A stretch of 64,000 nt of DNA from Granulibacter bethesdensis (lineage in GTDB: Bacteria > Pseudomonadota > Alphaproteobacteria > Acetobacterales > Acetobacteraceae), in contig NZ_CP018192.1 of NCBI RefSeq assembly GCF_001889525.1, positions 1,375,493 through 1,439,492 of the forward strand, given 5' to 3'. Positions 26,137 through 35,001 of the stretch are shown here, one piece after another. The notes beneath the pieces were generated by a model. It was not told where the DNA came from, ran no database searches, and saw nothing but the letters and a program-made list of their open reading frames with translations. Each line of letters begins with the position of its first letter. Position 1 is the first letter of the stretch. Both the position numbers and the translations under genes were made by a program.

Positions 26137-27125
26137 CAGGTTCCGCTTCCGCATTTTCCAGCCAGCCCGGCATTCTTTTGGGTCGCAGCCGTGCTGCATT
26201 CTGGGTCATTGGCTTGATGGCCGCCTTGGTGTGGGGGATCGATGGCGCCCTGATCCAGTTCTGGCCAGATGCGGATGATCTTGGCCGGAGCGACTGTCTG
26301 GCTGCTGGTGCCACGGGGATAGCAGCATTTCTGCTGCTTCTGTCCCTGAGCAACCGGGTTCCAGCCAGACTGCGCTATATCGGCCCATGGCTGGTGGTGT
26401 TGGCCCTGCTGCTGGGAGCATGGGAACTTATCACGGCAAAGCTCAACCTGCTGCCACGCCCGTTTTTTGCTGCTCCACAATCTATTCTGGAAGTCTACAC
26501 CGATGATTGGCCACGGCTGGGTAACAGCGTCGGACACTCCCTGATCCTGCTCGGTCTTGGCTACGGTCTTGGCGCTGCAACCGGTTTCGTGACCGGGGTT
26601 GCCATCGGTTGGTCACGTGCCGTGGGATACTGGGCGCATCCGGTGCTGCGCCTGCTCGGCCCATTGCCTGCCACAGCATGGCTGCCACTGGCATTTTTCT
26701 TTTTTCCGTCCAGCTTCAGCGCAAGCATTTTTCTGATTGCCCTTGCCTCAGGCTTCCCGGTGGCCGTGCTGACCTGGTCCGGGGTTTCCAGCGTTGCTGC
26801 CGCCTATTACGATATCGCCCGCACACTGGGCGCGAAACCGCGTTTTCTGGTGCTGAAAGTAGCCATCCCGGCAGCAATGCCCTCCGTATTCGTCGGTTTG
26901 TTTATGGGGCTTGGTGCCTCCTTCTCGGTACTGGTCGTCGCTGAAATGATGGGGGTCAAGGCAGGGCTTGGCTGGTATCTGACCTGGGCACAAGGCTGGG
27001 CAGCCTATGCCAACATGTATGCGGCACTGCTGCTGATGGCTCTGATGTGCTCCGGATTGATCGCCCTGCTGTTCCGGTTGCGCGACAGAGTACTCAGTTG
27101 GCAGAAAGGATTGGTGAAATGGTAA
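26133..27125 (+). CDS. ABC transporter permease (SsuC/TauC-like)
   Basis: A 330-residue inner-membrane subunit. Two extra hydrophobic helices (about residues 20-75) precede the standard BPD_transp_1 core, which starts near WLVVLALLLGAWELI. The ABC-coupling loop is the segment AAAYYDIARTLGAKPRFLVLKVAIPAAMPSVFVGLFMGLG, containing the EAA-like motif. The closing helices include AEMMGVKAGLGWYLTWAQGW, as in sulfonate and nitrate permeases. It overlaps the receptor gene by four bases and the ATPase gene by seven. Confidence 0.86.
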   Translation: MTGSASAFSSQPGILLGRSRAAFWVIGLMAALVWGIDGALIQFWPDADDLGRSDCLAAGATGIAAFLLLLSLSNRVPARLRYIGPWLVVLALLLGAWELITAKLNLLPRPFFAAPQSILEVYTDDWPRLGNSVGHSLILLGLGYGLGAATGFVTGVAIGWSRAVGYWAHPVLRLLGPLPATAWLPLAFFFFPSSFSASIFLIALASGFPVAVLTWSGVSSVAAAYYDIARTLGAKPRFLVLKVAIPAAMPSVFVGLFMGLGASFSVLVVAEMMGVKAGLGWYLTWAQGWAAYANMYAALLLMALMCSGLIALLFRLRDRVLSWQKGLVKW

Positions 27126-27904
27126 ATCCCGCCCTGACATCCCCTTCAGCCGGTCTGGATTTACAGATTCAGGCCATCTCACATTCTTTCCCCGGCAAGA
27201 CCGGTCCGCTGCCGGTTCTGCAGGATGTTCAGTTGAATCTGGAACCGGGCAGTTTCGTTGCCCTGCTCGGTCCGAGCGGATGCGGAAAATCTACCTTGCT
27301 GCGTCTCGTCGCCGGGCTGGAACCGCCAGTACAGGGTCACATCCTGGCGGATGGCACCCCGATAACCGGACCTGATCCCAGCCGGGTAGTCGTGTTTCAG
27401 GATCCCACCCTCTATCCATGGCGTACTGTTGAAGCCAATGTCGGACTGGGGCCGGAGGCGCGTGGAACACTGCATCAGGATCGACACCGTATCCGCGATG
27501 CGCTGCAACGGGTGGGGCTGGCGGAATTTGCCGATTCCTATCCGCATCAGCTTTCCGGCGGCATGGCACAGCGTGCGGCACTGGCAAGGGCTTTGGTCAA
27601 CGATCCGCGTTTGCTGATCCTGGATGAACCGCTTGGCAAACTGGACAGCCTGACACGCCTGACCATGCAGGGGGAAATCCAGCGTCTGTGGCAGAATGCA
27701 GGGTTCACGGTCCTGCTCGTCACCCACGACATTGAAGAAGCTCTGCTGCTATCCGAGCGCGTGATCGTGTTCAGTGATCGGCCCGCAACGGTATTAGCGG
27801 ATCTGGCGGTGGACCGGCCCTATCCCCGCCATCGGGATGATGCACAGCTGGTCTCGCTCAGAAAAGAAATTCTCGGATTGCTGGGGATGGAACGATCCTG
27901 GTAA
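27119..27904 (+). CDS. ABC transporter ATP-binding protein (SsuB/TauB-like)
   Basis: A 261-residue ATPase from ATG 27119; the frame is open upstream to 27047, but that part lies inside the permease gene. Walker A is GPSGCGKSTLL, the Q-loop FQDPTLYPW, the signature LSGGMAQRAALARAL, Walker B LLILDEPLGKLD, and the switch His is in VTHDIEEAL. These motifs and the size match ATPases of nitrate, sulfonate and taurine importers. It energises the permease encoded immediately upstream. A long hairpin follows the stop. Confidence 0.92.
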   Translation: MVNPALTSPSAGLDLQIQAISHSFPGKTGPLPVLQDVQLNLEPGSFVALLGPSGCGKSTLLRLVAGLEPPVQGHILADGTPITGPDPSRVVVFQDPTLYPWRTVEANVGLGPEARGTLHQDRHRIRDALQRVGLAEFADSYPHQLSGGMAQRAALARALVNDPRLLILDEPLGKLDSLTRLTMQGEIQRLWQNAGFTVLLVTHDIEEALLLSERVIVFSDRPATVLADLAVDRPYPRHRDDAQLVSLRKEILGLLGMERSW

Positions 27905-27909
27905 CCATC

Positions 27910-27948
27910 CCTTCCCCATCCTCTCCCTTACCGGGAAGATGGGGAAGG
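27910..27948. terminator. hairpin between convergent ABC ATPase and czcC-like genes
   Basis: An 11-bp perfect stem, CCTTCCCCATC (27910-27920) with GATGGGGAAGG (27938-27948), spans the 23-base gap and the last codons of the outer membrane factor gene. It lacks a T run on either side, so it is a probable but unproven bidirectional terminator. Confidence 0.45.
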
Positions 27949-29355
27949 CTCAGATAGCTTCTGATGGGCCACAACGGGCGTCACCATAGCCGCTGACAGA
28001 CCGGGCAATACACCCATAGCCTGATTGAGACGCGCGCGGGCACGGCCAAGCTCGACCTCCGCCCGTGCATCGGCCTCCAGCGCGTCGGACAGAAGCCGCC
28101 TGACCTGATAAAGATTATAGAGCGTGGCCTCACCGGCCTCGAATGATAAACGCGCACTGGCGAGCTGCTTTCTGGCGACATCCAGACGCTCCCGCGCAAT
28201 CCCTGCGGAGATTTTAGCCCGTTCCAACACGTTCTCCGCTCTGCGAATGGCCAGGCCGAGAACACGGCGGTGCTGGGTCCATTCCACCGTTGCCCGGGTC
28301 AACCCCGCCTGGGCCGCCGCCCGGCGTGGTATGTTGCGGGCTTCGGTGGCCAACGGAACCCTCAGCCGGAAACCGAATGAGGTTCCTTCCTCCGACATGA
28401 CACCGCCCTGCTGCGATGAATACAGGCTCACCTCAGGATTTTCGCGCAAGGTCGTATTCACATAGCGTATCTGGGCACGCGCTGCCTCGATACCCGCCAG
28501 CGCAAGCTGGATCAGCGGGTGATCATCCAGCTTTCTGTCAGTTGCAACCGGCTCTGAAGCGACCAGTGGCTCATCACCGCCGGTGATGGTGCTGTAAACA
28601 GAACGGAGCCTTTCCGCTTCCATCCGCGCGCGCGACAGATCCAGGTCAGCCGCAAGGGTTTCATTTTCGCCGAACAATGTATCCTGTGCCGAAAGATCAC
28701 CGAAATGGGCGCGGCGTTCGACATCTTTCTGGATTGCCTGCGCAGTTTCCAGACGCTGTTCCGCAACATGCACATTCAGCATGGCCAGGACAGCATCCCA
28801 CCATGTCTCACGTAGCTCCCCTGCCAGTTGCAGAGCCCGCTCCGTCGCGCGGCGTTCAGCCTGCAACAAATCGGCGTCTACCTGTTGACCAAACGCCTGA
28901 CGCTGCCCGGGCAACCAGAGCGGAGCGCCGAACTCCACATCCGTCTGCCATACCTTTCGGGGGCCTCGCGTATCCATACGGCCACCGATGCCGACGGATG
29001 GAGATCCCGCAATGGGTATGCTGGTGGTTGCATGTCTGGCATCAACCGCCAACACCTCGGCCTGTAAGGAGATATATTCAGGATCAAGCGACAGTGCACG
29101 CAGCAGATGACGCGCAAATAGGGTTTCGGAAATGATGGCAGGCTGACTGTCCGACACTGATTTCGAAACCGGTTTTTGAAGAGTGCCCCGGTGATGAGAG
29201 GTTTCTGAGCCAGAGTGTCCAGTCTGATCTTCTGCCGCCTGCGCCGTTTCAGAAATGCCACTCAGATCAGCTCCCACCGCACCAATCAATGTGGCAGCCG
29301 AGATAAGGGCAACAGTCAGAGGGCTGAGCGAGGAGTGGTACTTCCTGAATATCAT
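27928..29355 (-). CDS. outer membrane efflux protein, TolC family (CzcC-like)
   Basis: Outer membrane channel of the tripartite RND pump encoded with it. It has 475 residues. A signal-like hydrophobic segment lies at about residues 11-33. It is followed by two repeated OEP domains of long helices (for example LQLAGELRETWWDAVLAMLNVHVAEQRLETAQ and ARERLDVARKQLASARLSFEAGEATLYNLYQVRR), the second ending in the RARARLNQAMG motif typical of CzcC. The start overlaps the RND gene stop by four bases. It is last in the operon. Confidence 0.87.
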   Translation of the reverse strand: MIFRKYHSSLSPLTVALISAATLIGAVGADLSGISETAQAAEDQTGHSGSETSHHRGTLQKPVSKSVSDSQPAIISETLFARHLLRALSLDPEYISLQAEVLAVDARHATTSIPIAGSPSVGIGGRMDTRGPRKVWQTDVEFGAPLWLPGQRQAFGQQVDADLLQAERRATERALQLAGELRETWWDAVLAMLNVHVAEQRLETAQAIQKDVERRAHFGDLSAQDTLFGENETLAADLDLSRARMEAERLRSVYSTITGGDEPLVASEPVATDRKLDDHPLIQLALAGIEAARAQIRYVNTTLRENPEVSLYSSQQGGVMSEEGTSFGFRLRVPLATEARNIPRRAAAQAGLTRATVEWTQHRRVLGLAIRRAENVLERAKISAGIARERLDVARKQLASARLSFEAGEATLYNLYQVRRLLSDALEADARAEVELGRARARLNQAMGVLPGLSAAMVTPVVAHQKLSEPSPSSR

Positions 29356-32300
29356 TCGGGACTCTCCGAAGCACCTTTCTTTACCCCTGCCCCCTCTGCC
29401 GCAGCCCGTGCAGCTTTGGGCAAGGCAAAACGGTCGTAAAGAATGGGCAGCAGCACGAGCGTCAATGTCGTAGCCGTCACCAGACCGCCAATGACCACAA
29501 CAGCAAGAGGACGCTGAATTTCCGATCCCGGCCCTTCCGCATAAAGAAAAGGCACCAGACCAAATGCAGCAATGGTCGCCGTTAGAGAAACCGGGGTCAT
29601 GCGGCGTTTCGTTCCCTCAAGCACGGCAGTGCGCAGAGGCAGCCTCAACTCATATTGCAGCCGGTTAATATAGCTGATCAGAACGACACCATTCAGAACC
29701 GCAATCCCGATCAAAGCAATAAACCCGACCGATGCAGGAACCGAGAGAAACTCCCCGGAAATCCACAATCCGATAATACCGCCAATCGCGGCAAATGGCA
29801 CGTTGCAGAAAACTAAGGTTGCCTGCCGCACGGAACCGAATGTCAGATAGAGCAACAGGAAAATCAGCCCAAGGGCAATCGGCACCACCATAGCCAGACG
29901 TGCTGATGCACGTTGCTGATTTTCAAACTGGCCACCCCATTCAAGTCGGTAGGCTGGAGGAATAGATACTTTCTTTTCGACAGCTGCCTGGGCTTCGGCC
30001 ACGAACCCGACCAGATCCCGCCCATGCACATTGGCGAGCACGGTCTGAAAACGTTGTGCCTGTTCACGAACAACCTGCACAGGACCTTCTGTTTCCTTGA
30101 TCTGCGCCACCTGTGAAAGCTGCACGGTACTGCCAGCCCGGCCCGGCAGAGCGATCTGAACTCGTCCGAAATCGGCCACCGACTGCCGCAGGCTCTGCTC
30201 ACCCCGTACGACAAGGGGAATCCTGACTTCTCCCGGCTCCAGAACCTCACCGACATCGGTGCCATCCACCCATACTCTCAGGGCACGCTGCACGTCTTTC
30301 AGATCAAGCCCGAAGCGGCCCGCTGCCAACCGGTCGACAGTGACCGACAGATATTTCATCCCTTCATTACGCAGCGCATACACATCTGAAGCCCCGTAAA
30401 TATTGCTGATAACGGCGGCAATATCCTTGCCGATCCGGTTCAGCTCATTCAGGTCGGAGCCGAAAATCTTGACCACCACGTCACCACGGGCGCCAATCAC
30501 CATTTCCTGCACACGCATCTCGATCGGCTGTGCAATCTGATAGGAGATGCCGGGGATTTGCTCCATCACCCCGCGTATCTGCTCAATCAGCCAGTCAGGA
30601 TCCGGCTTGCGCCATTTATCCCGAGGGGCCAGCGTCAGAAACATGTCTGTATCGTTCAACCCGACCGGATCAATACCCAACTCATCCGCCCCAGTACGGG
30701 CATGAATACCAACCACCTCCGGCACCTGCGCCATCAAAATCTTTTCAACCCGGTTATCCAGTTCTGCCGCCTCCAGAACAGAAATGGATGGATGCGTGCG
30801 CACACTCAGAACCGGATTTCCTTCATCCATGCTCGGCACAAAAGTGGAACCGATCCCGCCAAATGCCAGAAAAGCCCCCACGACACCGCAGCCAACCACG
30901 CCCACGACATAAAGCGGACGGTCAATGATCCATTCCAGAAACGGATCGTAAAATCGGTGCAGCCATCGCACCAGCAAGGGATCCACGGGATGACCATGCG
31001 CATCCTTTTTGCCTCCGCCTCGCAAAACCATGGCAGACAGCACCGGAACCACTGTCAGAGACAGCAGCAATGCGGCACACAACGCAAACGTGATGGTGAG
31101 TGCCACCGGAGAGAACATCTTGCCTTCCAACCCCTGCAAAGCCAGCAGCGGCATGAAGACGGTCACGATGATGATGACACCCGATACCAGCGGCACGACC
31201 ACTTCACGCGTTGATTCCGCCACCAGTCGCAGACGTTGCGGAAAAGTCGGCGGCCTGGCAGCTTCCGTGAAACGGTGCGATGCGTTTTCCACCACCACGA
31301 CGGCACAATCCACCAGCAGACCAATGGCGATTGCAAGACCACCCAGCGACATGATGTTTGCGGACAGACCCCAAAGCCGCATGACCCCAAAGGTCACCAG
31401 CACCGCCAGCGGCAGAATAATCGACACGACCAAAGCCGGGCGCAGACCGCCGAGAAACAGCAACAGCAGCACAACAACCAGCGTTACGGCTTCCAACAGC
31501 ACACGCTGCACCGTCCAGACAGCCTTGCCGATCAGTTCGCTACGGTCATAATAAATCTCGATATGCGCGCCTTTGGGCAGCAGAGGCTTGATTTCCTCCA
31601 GCTTGGCTTTCACACCATCAACGACCGTACGGGCATTGGCACCTGCAAGACCAAGAACGGTTGCCCATACCGCTTCTCCCTTCGCATTGGCCACCACAAC
31701 GCCATTGCGAGGCAGGGAGCCATATCGGACCTCTGCTACATCCTCGACACGGATAATGCCATTGGGGCGCGAAGCCAGAACAATGGAGCGCAGATCATTC
31801 AATGTCTCGATCCGGCCGGAAACACTGACCAGCAAGGCTTCCTCGCCATCCTCGATCCGCCCTGCACCATCATTTCCGTTATTGGCCTCGATCGTATCGA
31901 GCAGCTGCTTGACAGTAATGCCATGTGCCGCCAATGCCGCCGTGTTCGGCACAACCTCATAGGTGCGTGACAGGCCACCCATGGAGTTCAGATCTGCCAC
32001 CCCCGGTAAACCACGGATACGCGGACGGATGACCCAGTCAATCAGATGACGCTGCTGCTGAAGATCAAGACCACCGCCGGTGATCGTAAACATCAGCATT
32101 TCGCCCAGCGGCGTGACAATCGGTGCCAGTCCACCCGAAACGCCTGGCGGCAATTGCGCTTTGATGTCCGAGAGTCTCTCTGCGACCTGCTGCCGCGCCC
32201 AGTAAACATCCACGCCATCGGCAAATTCAAAGGTCAGCAATGCGACTGAGTAACGTGTGGTCGAACGCATCATCACCAGATAAGGAATCCCCTTGATTCC

Positions 32301-32513
32301 GAGTTCGATCGGAACGGTGACGCGCTGCTCCAGCTCCTCCGGCGTCAAACCGGAGGCTTTCATCGATACGATCACCTGTGTCGGTGAGACATCCGGAAAC
32401 GCATCAATGGGCAGGTTCTGATAGGCGTTGGCACCCCATACGGCCAGAGCCACCGCCAGAAGCAGAACAATCAGGCGCTGTTTCAGCGCAAATTCAACCA
32501 GTCGGGCGAGCAT
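29352..32513 (-). CDS. heavy-metal efflux RND transporter (CzcA-like, HME family)
   Basis: A proton-driven inner-membrane pump of 1053 residues. The HME hallmarks are visible: DAFPDVSPTQVIV near the N terminus, TRYSVALLTFEFADGVDVYWARQQV, and RTGADELGIDPVGLNDTDMFLTL in the porter domain. Transmembrane helix 4 reads LGGLAIAIGLLVDCAVVVVENASHRF (about residues 388-413). It keeps the Asp and Glu of the proton relay but has Ala where zinc/cobalt CzcA pumps have the first Asp. The porter segment PIEMRVQEMVIGARGDV looks CzcA-like rather than CusA-like. The metal is therefore uncertain. It sits between the adaptor and outer membrane genes. Confidence 0.93.
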   Translation of the reverse strand: MLARLVEFALKQRLIVLLLAVALAVWGANAYQNLPIDAFPDVSPTQVIVSMKASGLTPEELEQRVTVPIELGIKGIPYLVMMRSTTRYSVALLTFEFADGVDVYWARQQVAERLSDIKAQLPPGVSGGLAPIVTPLGEMLMFTITGGGLDLQQQRHLIDWVIRPRIRGLPGVADLNSMGGLSRTYEVVPNTAALAAHGITVKQLLDTIEANNGNDGAGRIEDGEEALLVSVSGRIETLNDLRSIVLASRPNGIIRVEDVAEVRYGSLPRNGVVVANAKGEAVWATVLGLAGANARTVVDGVKAKLEEIKPLLPKGAHIEIYYDRSELIGKAVWTVQRVLLEAVTLVVVLLLLFLGGLRPALVVSIILPLAVLVTFGVMRLWGLSANIMSLGGLAIAIGLLVDCAVVVVENASHRFTEAARPPTFPQRLRLVAESTREVVVPLVSGVIIIVTVFMPLLALQGLEGKMFSPVALTITFALCAALLLSLTVVPVLSAMVLRGGGKKDAHGHPVDPLLVRWLHRFYDPFLEWIIDRPLYVVGVVGCGVVGAFLAFGGIGSTFVPSMDEGNPVLSVRTHPSISVLEAAELDNRVEKILMAQVPEVVGIHARTGADELGIDPVGLNDTDMFLTLAPRDKWRKPDPDWLIEQIRGVMEQIPGISYQIAQPIEMRVQEMVIGARGDVVVKIFGSDLNELNRIGKDIAAVISNIYGASDVYALRNEGMKYLSVTVDRLAAGRFGLDLKDVQRALRVWVDGTDVGEVLEPGEVRIPLVVRGEQSLRQSVADFGRVQIALPGRAGSTVQLSQVAQIKETEGPVQVVREQAQRFQTVLANVHGRDLVGFVAEAQAAVEKKVSIPPAYRLEWGGQFENQQRASARLAMVVPIALGLIFLLLYLTFGSVRQATLVFCNVPFAAIGGIIGLWISGEFLSVPASVGFIALIGIAVLNGVVLISYINRLQYELRLPLRTAVLEGTKRRMTPVSLTATIAAFGLVPFLYAEGPGSEIQRPLAVVVIGGLVTATTLTLVLLPILYDRFALPKAARAAAEGAGVKKGASESPE

Positions 32514-32517
32514 CGGA

Positions 32518-33690
32518 TCAGCTACCGTCCGCTTTGGTCAGCTCTGCCAACAAGGGCAACATGCCTTCGACAGCTACGTTATCCTGCACTGACAGATGAC
32601 CGCGGATCGATGTGTAGGTGGATGTTTCACCTATAACGGTGACTGGCTGGGCCCGAAAACCACCATCGGTCTGCACAAATACCCAGTTGTGATTGTGATG
32701 CCTGATGACCGCCCCTACTGGCACGCGCCATTGCGGCATTCCTGATTGCTCAAGCTGGACGGACACCGTGACAGCCTGACCAGGCCGCAGCCCTTCGGTA
32801 CCCTGCGTTATTTCCGCCGTCGCCGATGTAGCCTGCGTGGTTGGATCGACACTGCGTCCGACGCGAATAACCTGACCCTGCCCACCAAAAGTCGATACGG
32901 ACACCTTGTTCCCCGGTGCCAGAGAAGCAGCCCGGGCCAGCGGAACCTGCAGATGCACCCACAAAGGATTAAGATGAGCAATGGTGAAAAGAGGTGCCGC
33001 CTGCGCCACTCTTTCGCCAGCCATACTCTGCCGCTGCAAAACGGTGCCGGAAACTGGTGCAATGATCGTCAAGGTCGGAGAAATTGTGCGGTTTTTTTTC
33101 AGGACTGCAATATTCGCCGCATCCATCCCCAGCAAAGACAACATCTGCAACCGCTCATCAAGGCGGGACCGCGCAAAAGATGCTTCAGCGCGGGTCGTTA
33201 GCAGGCGGCGTTCGGGAATAATATGCTCCCTGAACATGGCTTCATCGCGCGTCAACCGTTCCTCAGCCAATGTGGCACCAGCCTCGGCTTCAAGATAAAG
33301 GCGTTGTGCCTCCACCAGCTCCGTGCTGCGGAGAATAGCGATCGGCTGACCCTGCTGTACCATTTCATCCGGGTCGACCAGGACTGTTTCTATCAGACCT
33401 CCGGCAGGTGCTGCGACCACTCTTACCTGACGAGGAGGAGCCTGTACGACGCCCTGAAGAGTTGCCTCGGTCATCCCGGTCTCGGGAGTGACCTTTGCGA
33501 CTTCTATACCGGCCGCCTGAATCTCCTCTTTACCGAGTTTGAGGAGAATGGGTTTCCGATCACTCTCGGCAGCGTAAAGAGTGGTGGCTAAAAGAAGTAA
33601 TGACAGCAGAGTGACAAGAAATAAAGGTTTTCTCGACCAGCCGGACATAAAGCAAGACACACAGTGGGATAAACAGGACCGGAATGTCAC
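32518..33690 (-). CDS. RND efflux periplasmic adaptor (CzcB/CusB-like)
   Basis: Membrane fusion protein linking the RND pump to the outer membrane factor. It has 390 residues from GTG 33690. AGGAG (33700-33704) is nine bases before that GTG and lies inside the longer ATG frame, so the ATG at 33708 is unlikely. A signal or anchor helix is at about residues 23-42. A barrel-sandwich pair follows (GLIETVLVDPDEMVQQGQPIA and TIIAPVSGTVLQRQSMAGERV), separated by a helical hairpin and followed by a beta-barrel domain. No His-rich metal-binding N terminus is present. It is the first gene of the operon. Confidence 0.88.
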   Translation of the reverse strand: MTFRSCLSHCVSCFMSGWSRKPLFLVTLLSLLLLATTLYAAESDRKPILLKLGKEEIQAAGIEVAKVTPETGMTEATLQGVVQAPPRQVRVVAAPAGGLIETVLVDPDEMVQQGQPIAILRSTELVEAQRLYLEAEAGATLAEERLTRDEAMFREHIIPERRLLTTRAEASFARSRLDERLQMLSLLGMDAANIAVLKKNRTISPTLTIIAPVSGTVLQRQSMAGERVAQAAPLFTIAHLNPLWVHLQVPLARAASLAPGNKVSVSTFGGQGQVIRVGRSVDPTTQATSATAEITQGTEGLRPGQAVTVSVQLEQSGMPQWRVPVGAVIRHHNHNWVFVQTDGGFRAQPVTVIGETSTYTSIRGHLSVQDNVAVEGMLPLLAELTKADGS

Positions 33691-33948
33691 GCAGTATTGC
33701 TCCTGCATATTTTAAATACGGCCATAGAAATTTCCGGCCAGTCCAGCGTGTATGATCGCAGAGCTTTTAGAGAGGAAATGAGTGTTGCTCTGAATAGTCT
33801 GAATCAGGTTTTCTCCCACTGAGTATATATTGTGTGCAGCGCAACATCAACATGAAGGGATCAGTAGGAGAGGAATAATACACCGCCAGTAAGCTGTTTT
33901 CTCTGTCTCTCGACATAACCTGAAACAGGCAGCCGCGCACAGGGCAAT
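33691..33948. other. non-coding leader region of the RND efflux operon
   Basis: About 260 bases with no convincing gene. They hold the probable czc promoter (33822-33850) and a leader of about 125 bases before the adaptor start. A 14-codon plus-strand frame after GAGAGGAA near 33778 is too short to support. Confidence 0.5.
33822..33850 (-). promoter_or_regulatory. probable sigma-70 promoter of the RND efflux operon
   Basis: On the minus strand TTGATG (33845-33850) is followed by exactly 17 bases and TATACT (33822-33827), close to consensus at both boxes. Transcription would start near 33815. No MerR-type long spacer and no two-component binding site was recognised. Confidence 0.5.
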
Positions 33949-33977
33949 AAAAAACCCCGCCTGGAAGCGGGGTTTTT
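33949..33977. terminator. terminator downstream of the cyo operon
   Basis: CCCCGC, a six-base loop, GCGGGG, flanked by five to six A on one side and five T on the other (33949-33977). It is a strong intrinsic terminator for cyoD transcripts on the minus strand, about 20 bases after the stop, and is symmetric enough to work on the plus strand. Confidence 0.9.
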
Positions 33978-33996
33978 CTGAATAATCAGTGCATTT

Positions 33997-34377
33997 TCAA
34001 TGCGCTGCAGGCTGCGTTACCAGAGAAGGTGTGGCCGGTCCATGATCCATCCGGCTTGTCAGATTGTACATGATCCAGATCGAGCCGGAAACGAGGATCA
34101 GCAGCACGACCACGGAAAACACAAATGCCGTCACGTTCCAGCGCTGTTCGGAGGAAGCATTCATGTGCAGGAAAAACACCAGATGCACCAGAATCTGAAT
34201 AACCGCCAGGGCGGCAACGCCCGGAAGGATCAGATGCTCTGGTATCAGTTTGTAAGCGACGATCAGAAATGCCGCCGCGGTCAGGATCACCGACAGAATA
34301 AAGCCGGTGATATAGGAGCCAACGCTGCCATGGCTTGAACCATGGTCAGACGCACCATGCGCATGTGCGGTGGCCAT
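33997..34377 (-). CDS. cyoD: cytochrome bo3 ubiquinol oxidase subunit IV
   Basis: Small accessory subunit of the haem-copper ubiquinol oxidase, thought to help assembly. It has 126 residues with three membrane helices after a His-rich N terminus. Visible motifs include GSYITGFILSVILTAAAFLIV, VHLVFFLHMNASSEQRWN and a final WIMYNLTSRM helix, standard for CyoD. The ATG directly abuts the cyoC stop, and AGGAG lies within the cyoC end, showing translational coupling. Confidence 0.95.
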   Translation of the reverse strand: MATAHAHGASDHGSSHGSVGSYITGFILSVILTAAAFLIVAYKLIPEHLILPGVAALAVIQILVHLVFFLHMNASSEQRWNVTAFVFSVVVLLILVSGSIWIMYNLTSRMDHGPATPSLVTQPAAH

Positions 34378-35001
34378 TTACAGCACTCCTGCCAGATAGA
34401 CGAAGCTGAAGACGCAGATCCAGACAATGTCCAGAAAGTGCCAGAACAGGCTAAGGCAGGTCAGACGGCTCATATAAGCCGGCGTCAGCCCTTTTTTCAG
34501 CACACCAAGCTGAAACACCAGCACCGCCATCCACAACAGACCACATGTTACGTGCAGCCCATGCGTTCCAACCAAGGTGAAGAACGCGGACAGGAATGCA
34601 CTGCGATCCGGCCCGGCCCCTTCGGCGATCAGATGAGAAAACTCCTTGACTTCCATTAGAAGGAAGCCAAGGCCGAACAGGAAAGTTACTCCCAGCCACT
34701 GCAGCGTTCCGCCCAGCCGATGCTTGTGCGCCTGAAGCATCGCGAAACCATAGGTGATGCTGCTGAACAGCAGCAGGGCGGTTTCGATTGCGACGTCCTT
34801 GAGATCGAAAATCTCCTGACCTGTCGGCCCCCCCGCAAACTGCGAGCGGGCGACGGCAAAGGCTGCGAACAGACCGGAGAACAGGATGCAGTCCGTCATC
34901 AGGTAGAGCCAGAAGCCGAAAACGGTCTTTCCATGCTCGTCGTGATGCGCGTGCTCAGGACTGGCCGGAGGATCCTGAATGGCCAGCGGTTCAGTCAGCA
35001 T
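34378..35001 (-). CDS. cyoC: cytochrome bo3 ubiquinol oxidase subunit III
   Basis: A 207-residue, five-helix subunit. The ATG at 35001 is chosen because AGGGAGA precedes it and the first residues (MLTEPLAI) resemble CyoC; a longer frame to 35058 runs into cyoB. Motifs: [52 protein letters not shown], and [18 protein letters not shown]. It overlaps the cyoB end by 11 bases. Confidence 0.95.
   Translation of the reverse strand: MLTEPLAIQDPPASPEHAHHDEHGKTVFGFWLYLMTDCILFSGLFAAFAVARSQFAGGPTGQEIFDLKDVAIETALLLFSSITYGFAMLQAHKHRLGGTLQWLGVTFLFGLGFLLMEVKEFSHLIAEGAGPDRSAFLSAFFTLVGTHGLHVTCGLLWMAVLVFQLGVLKKGLTPAYMSRLTCLSLFWHFLDIVWICVFSFVYLAGVL

Noticed and set aside
33830-33977. Plus-strand small RNA ending at the symmetric terminator
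   Set aside because: The terminator is explained by the cyo operon, and no good plus-strand promoter or other hairpin was found.
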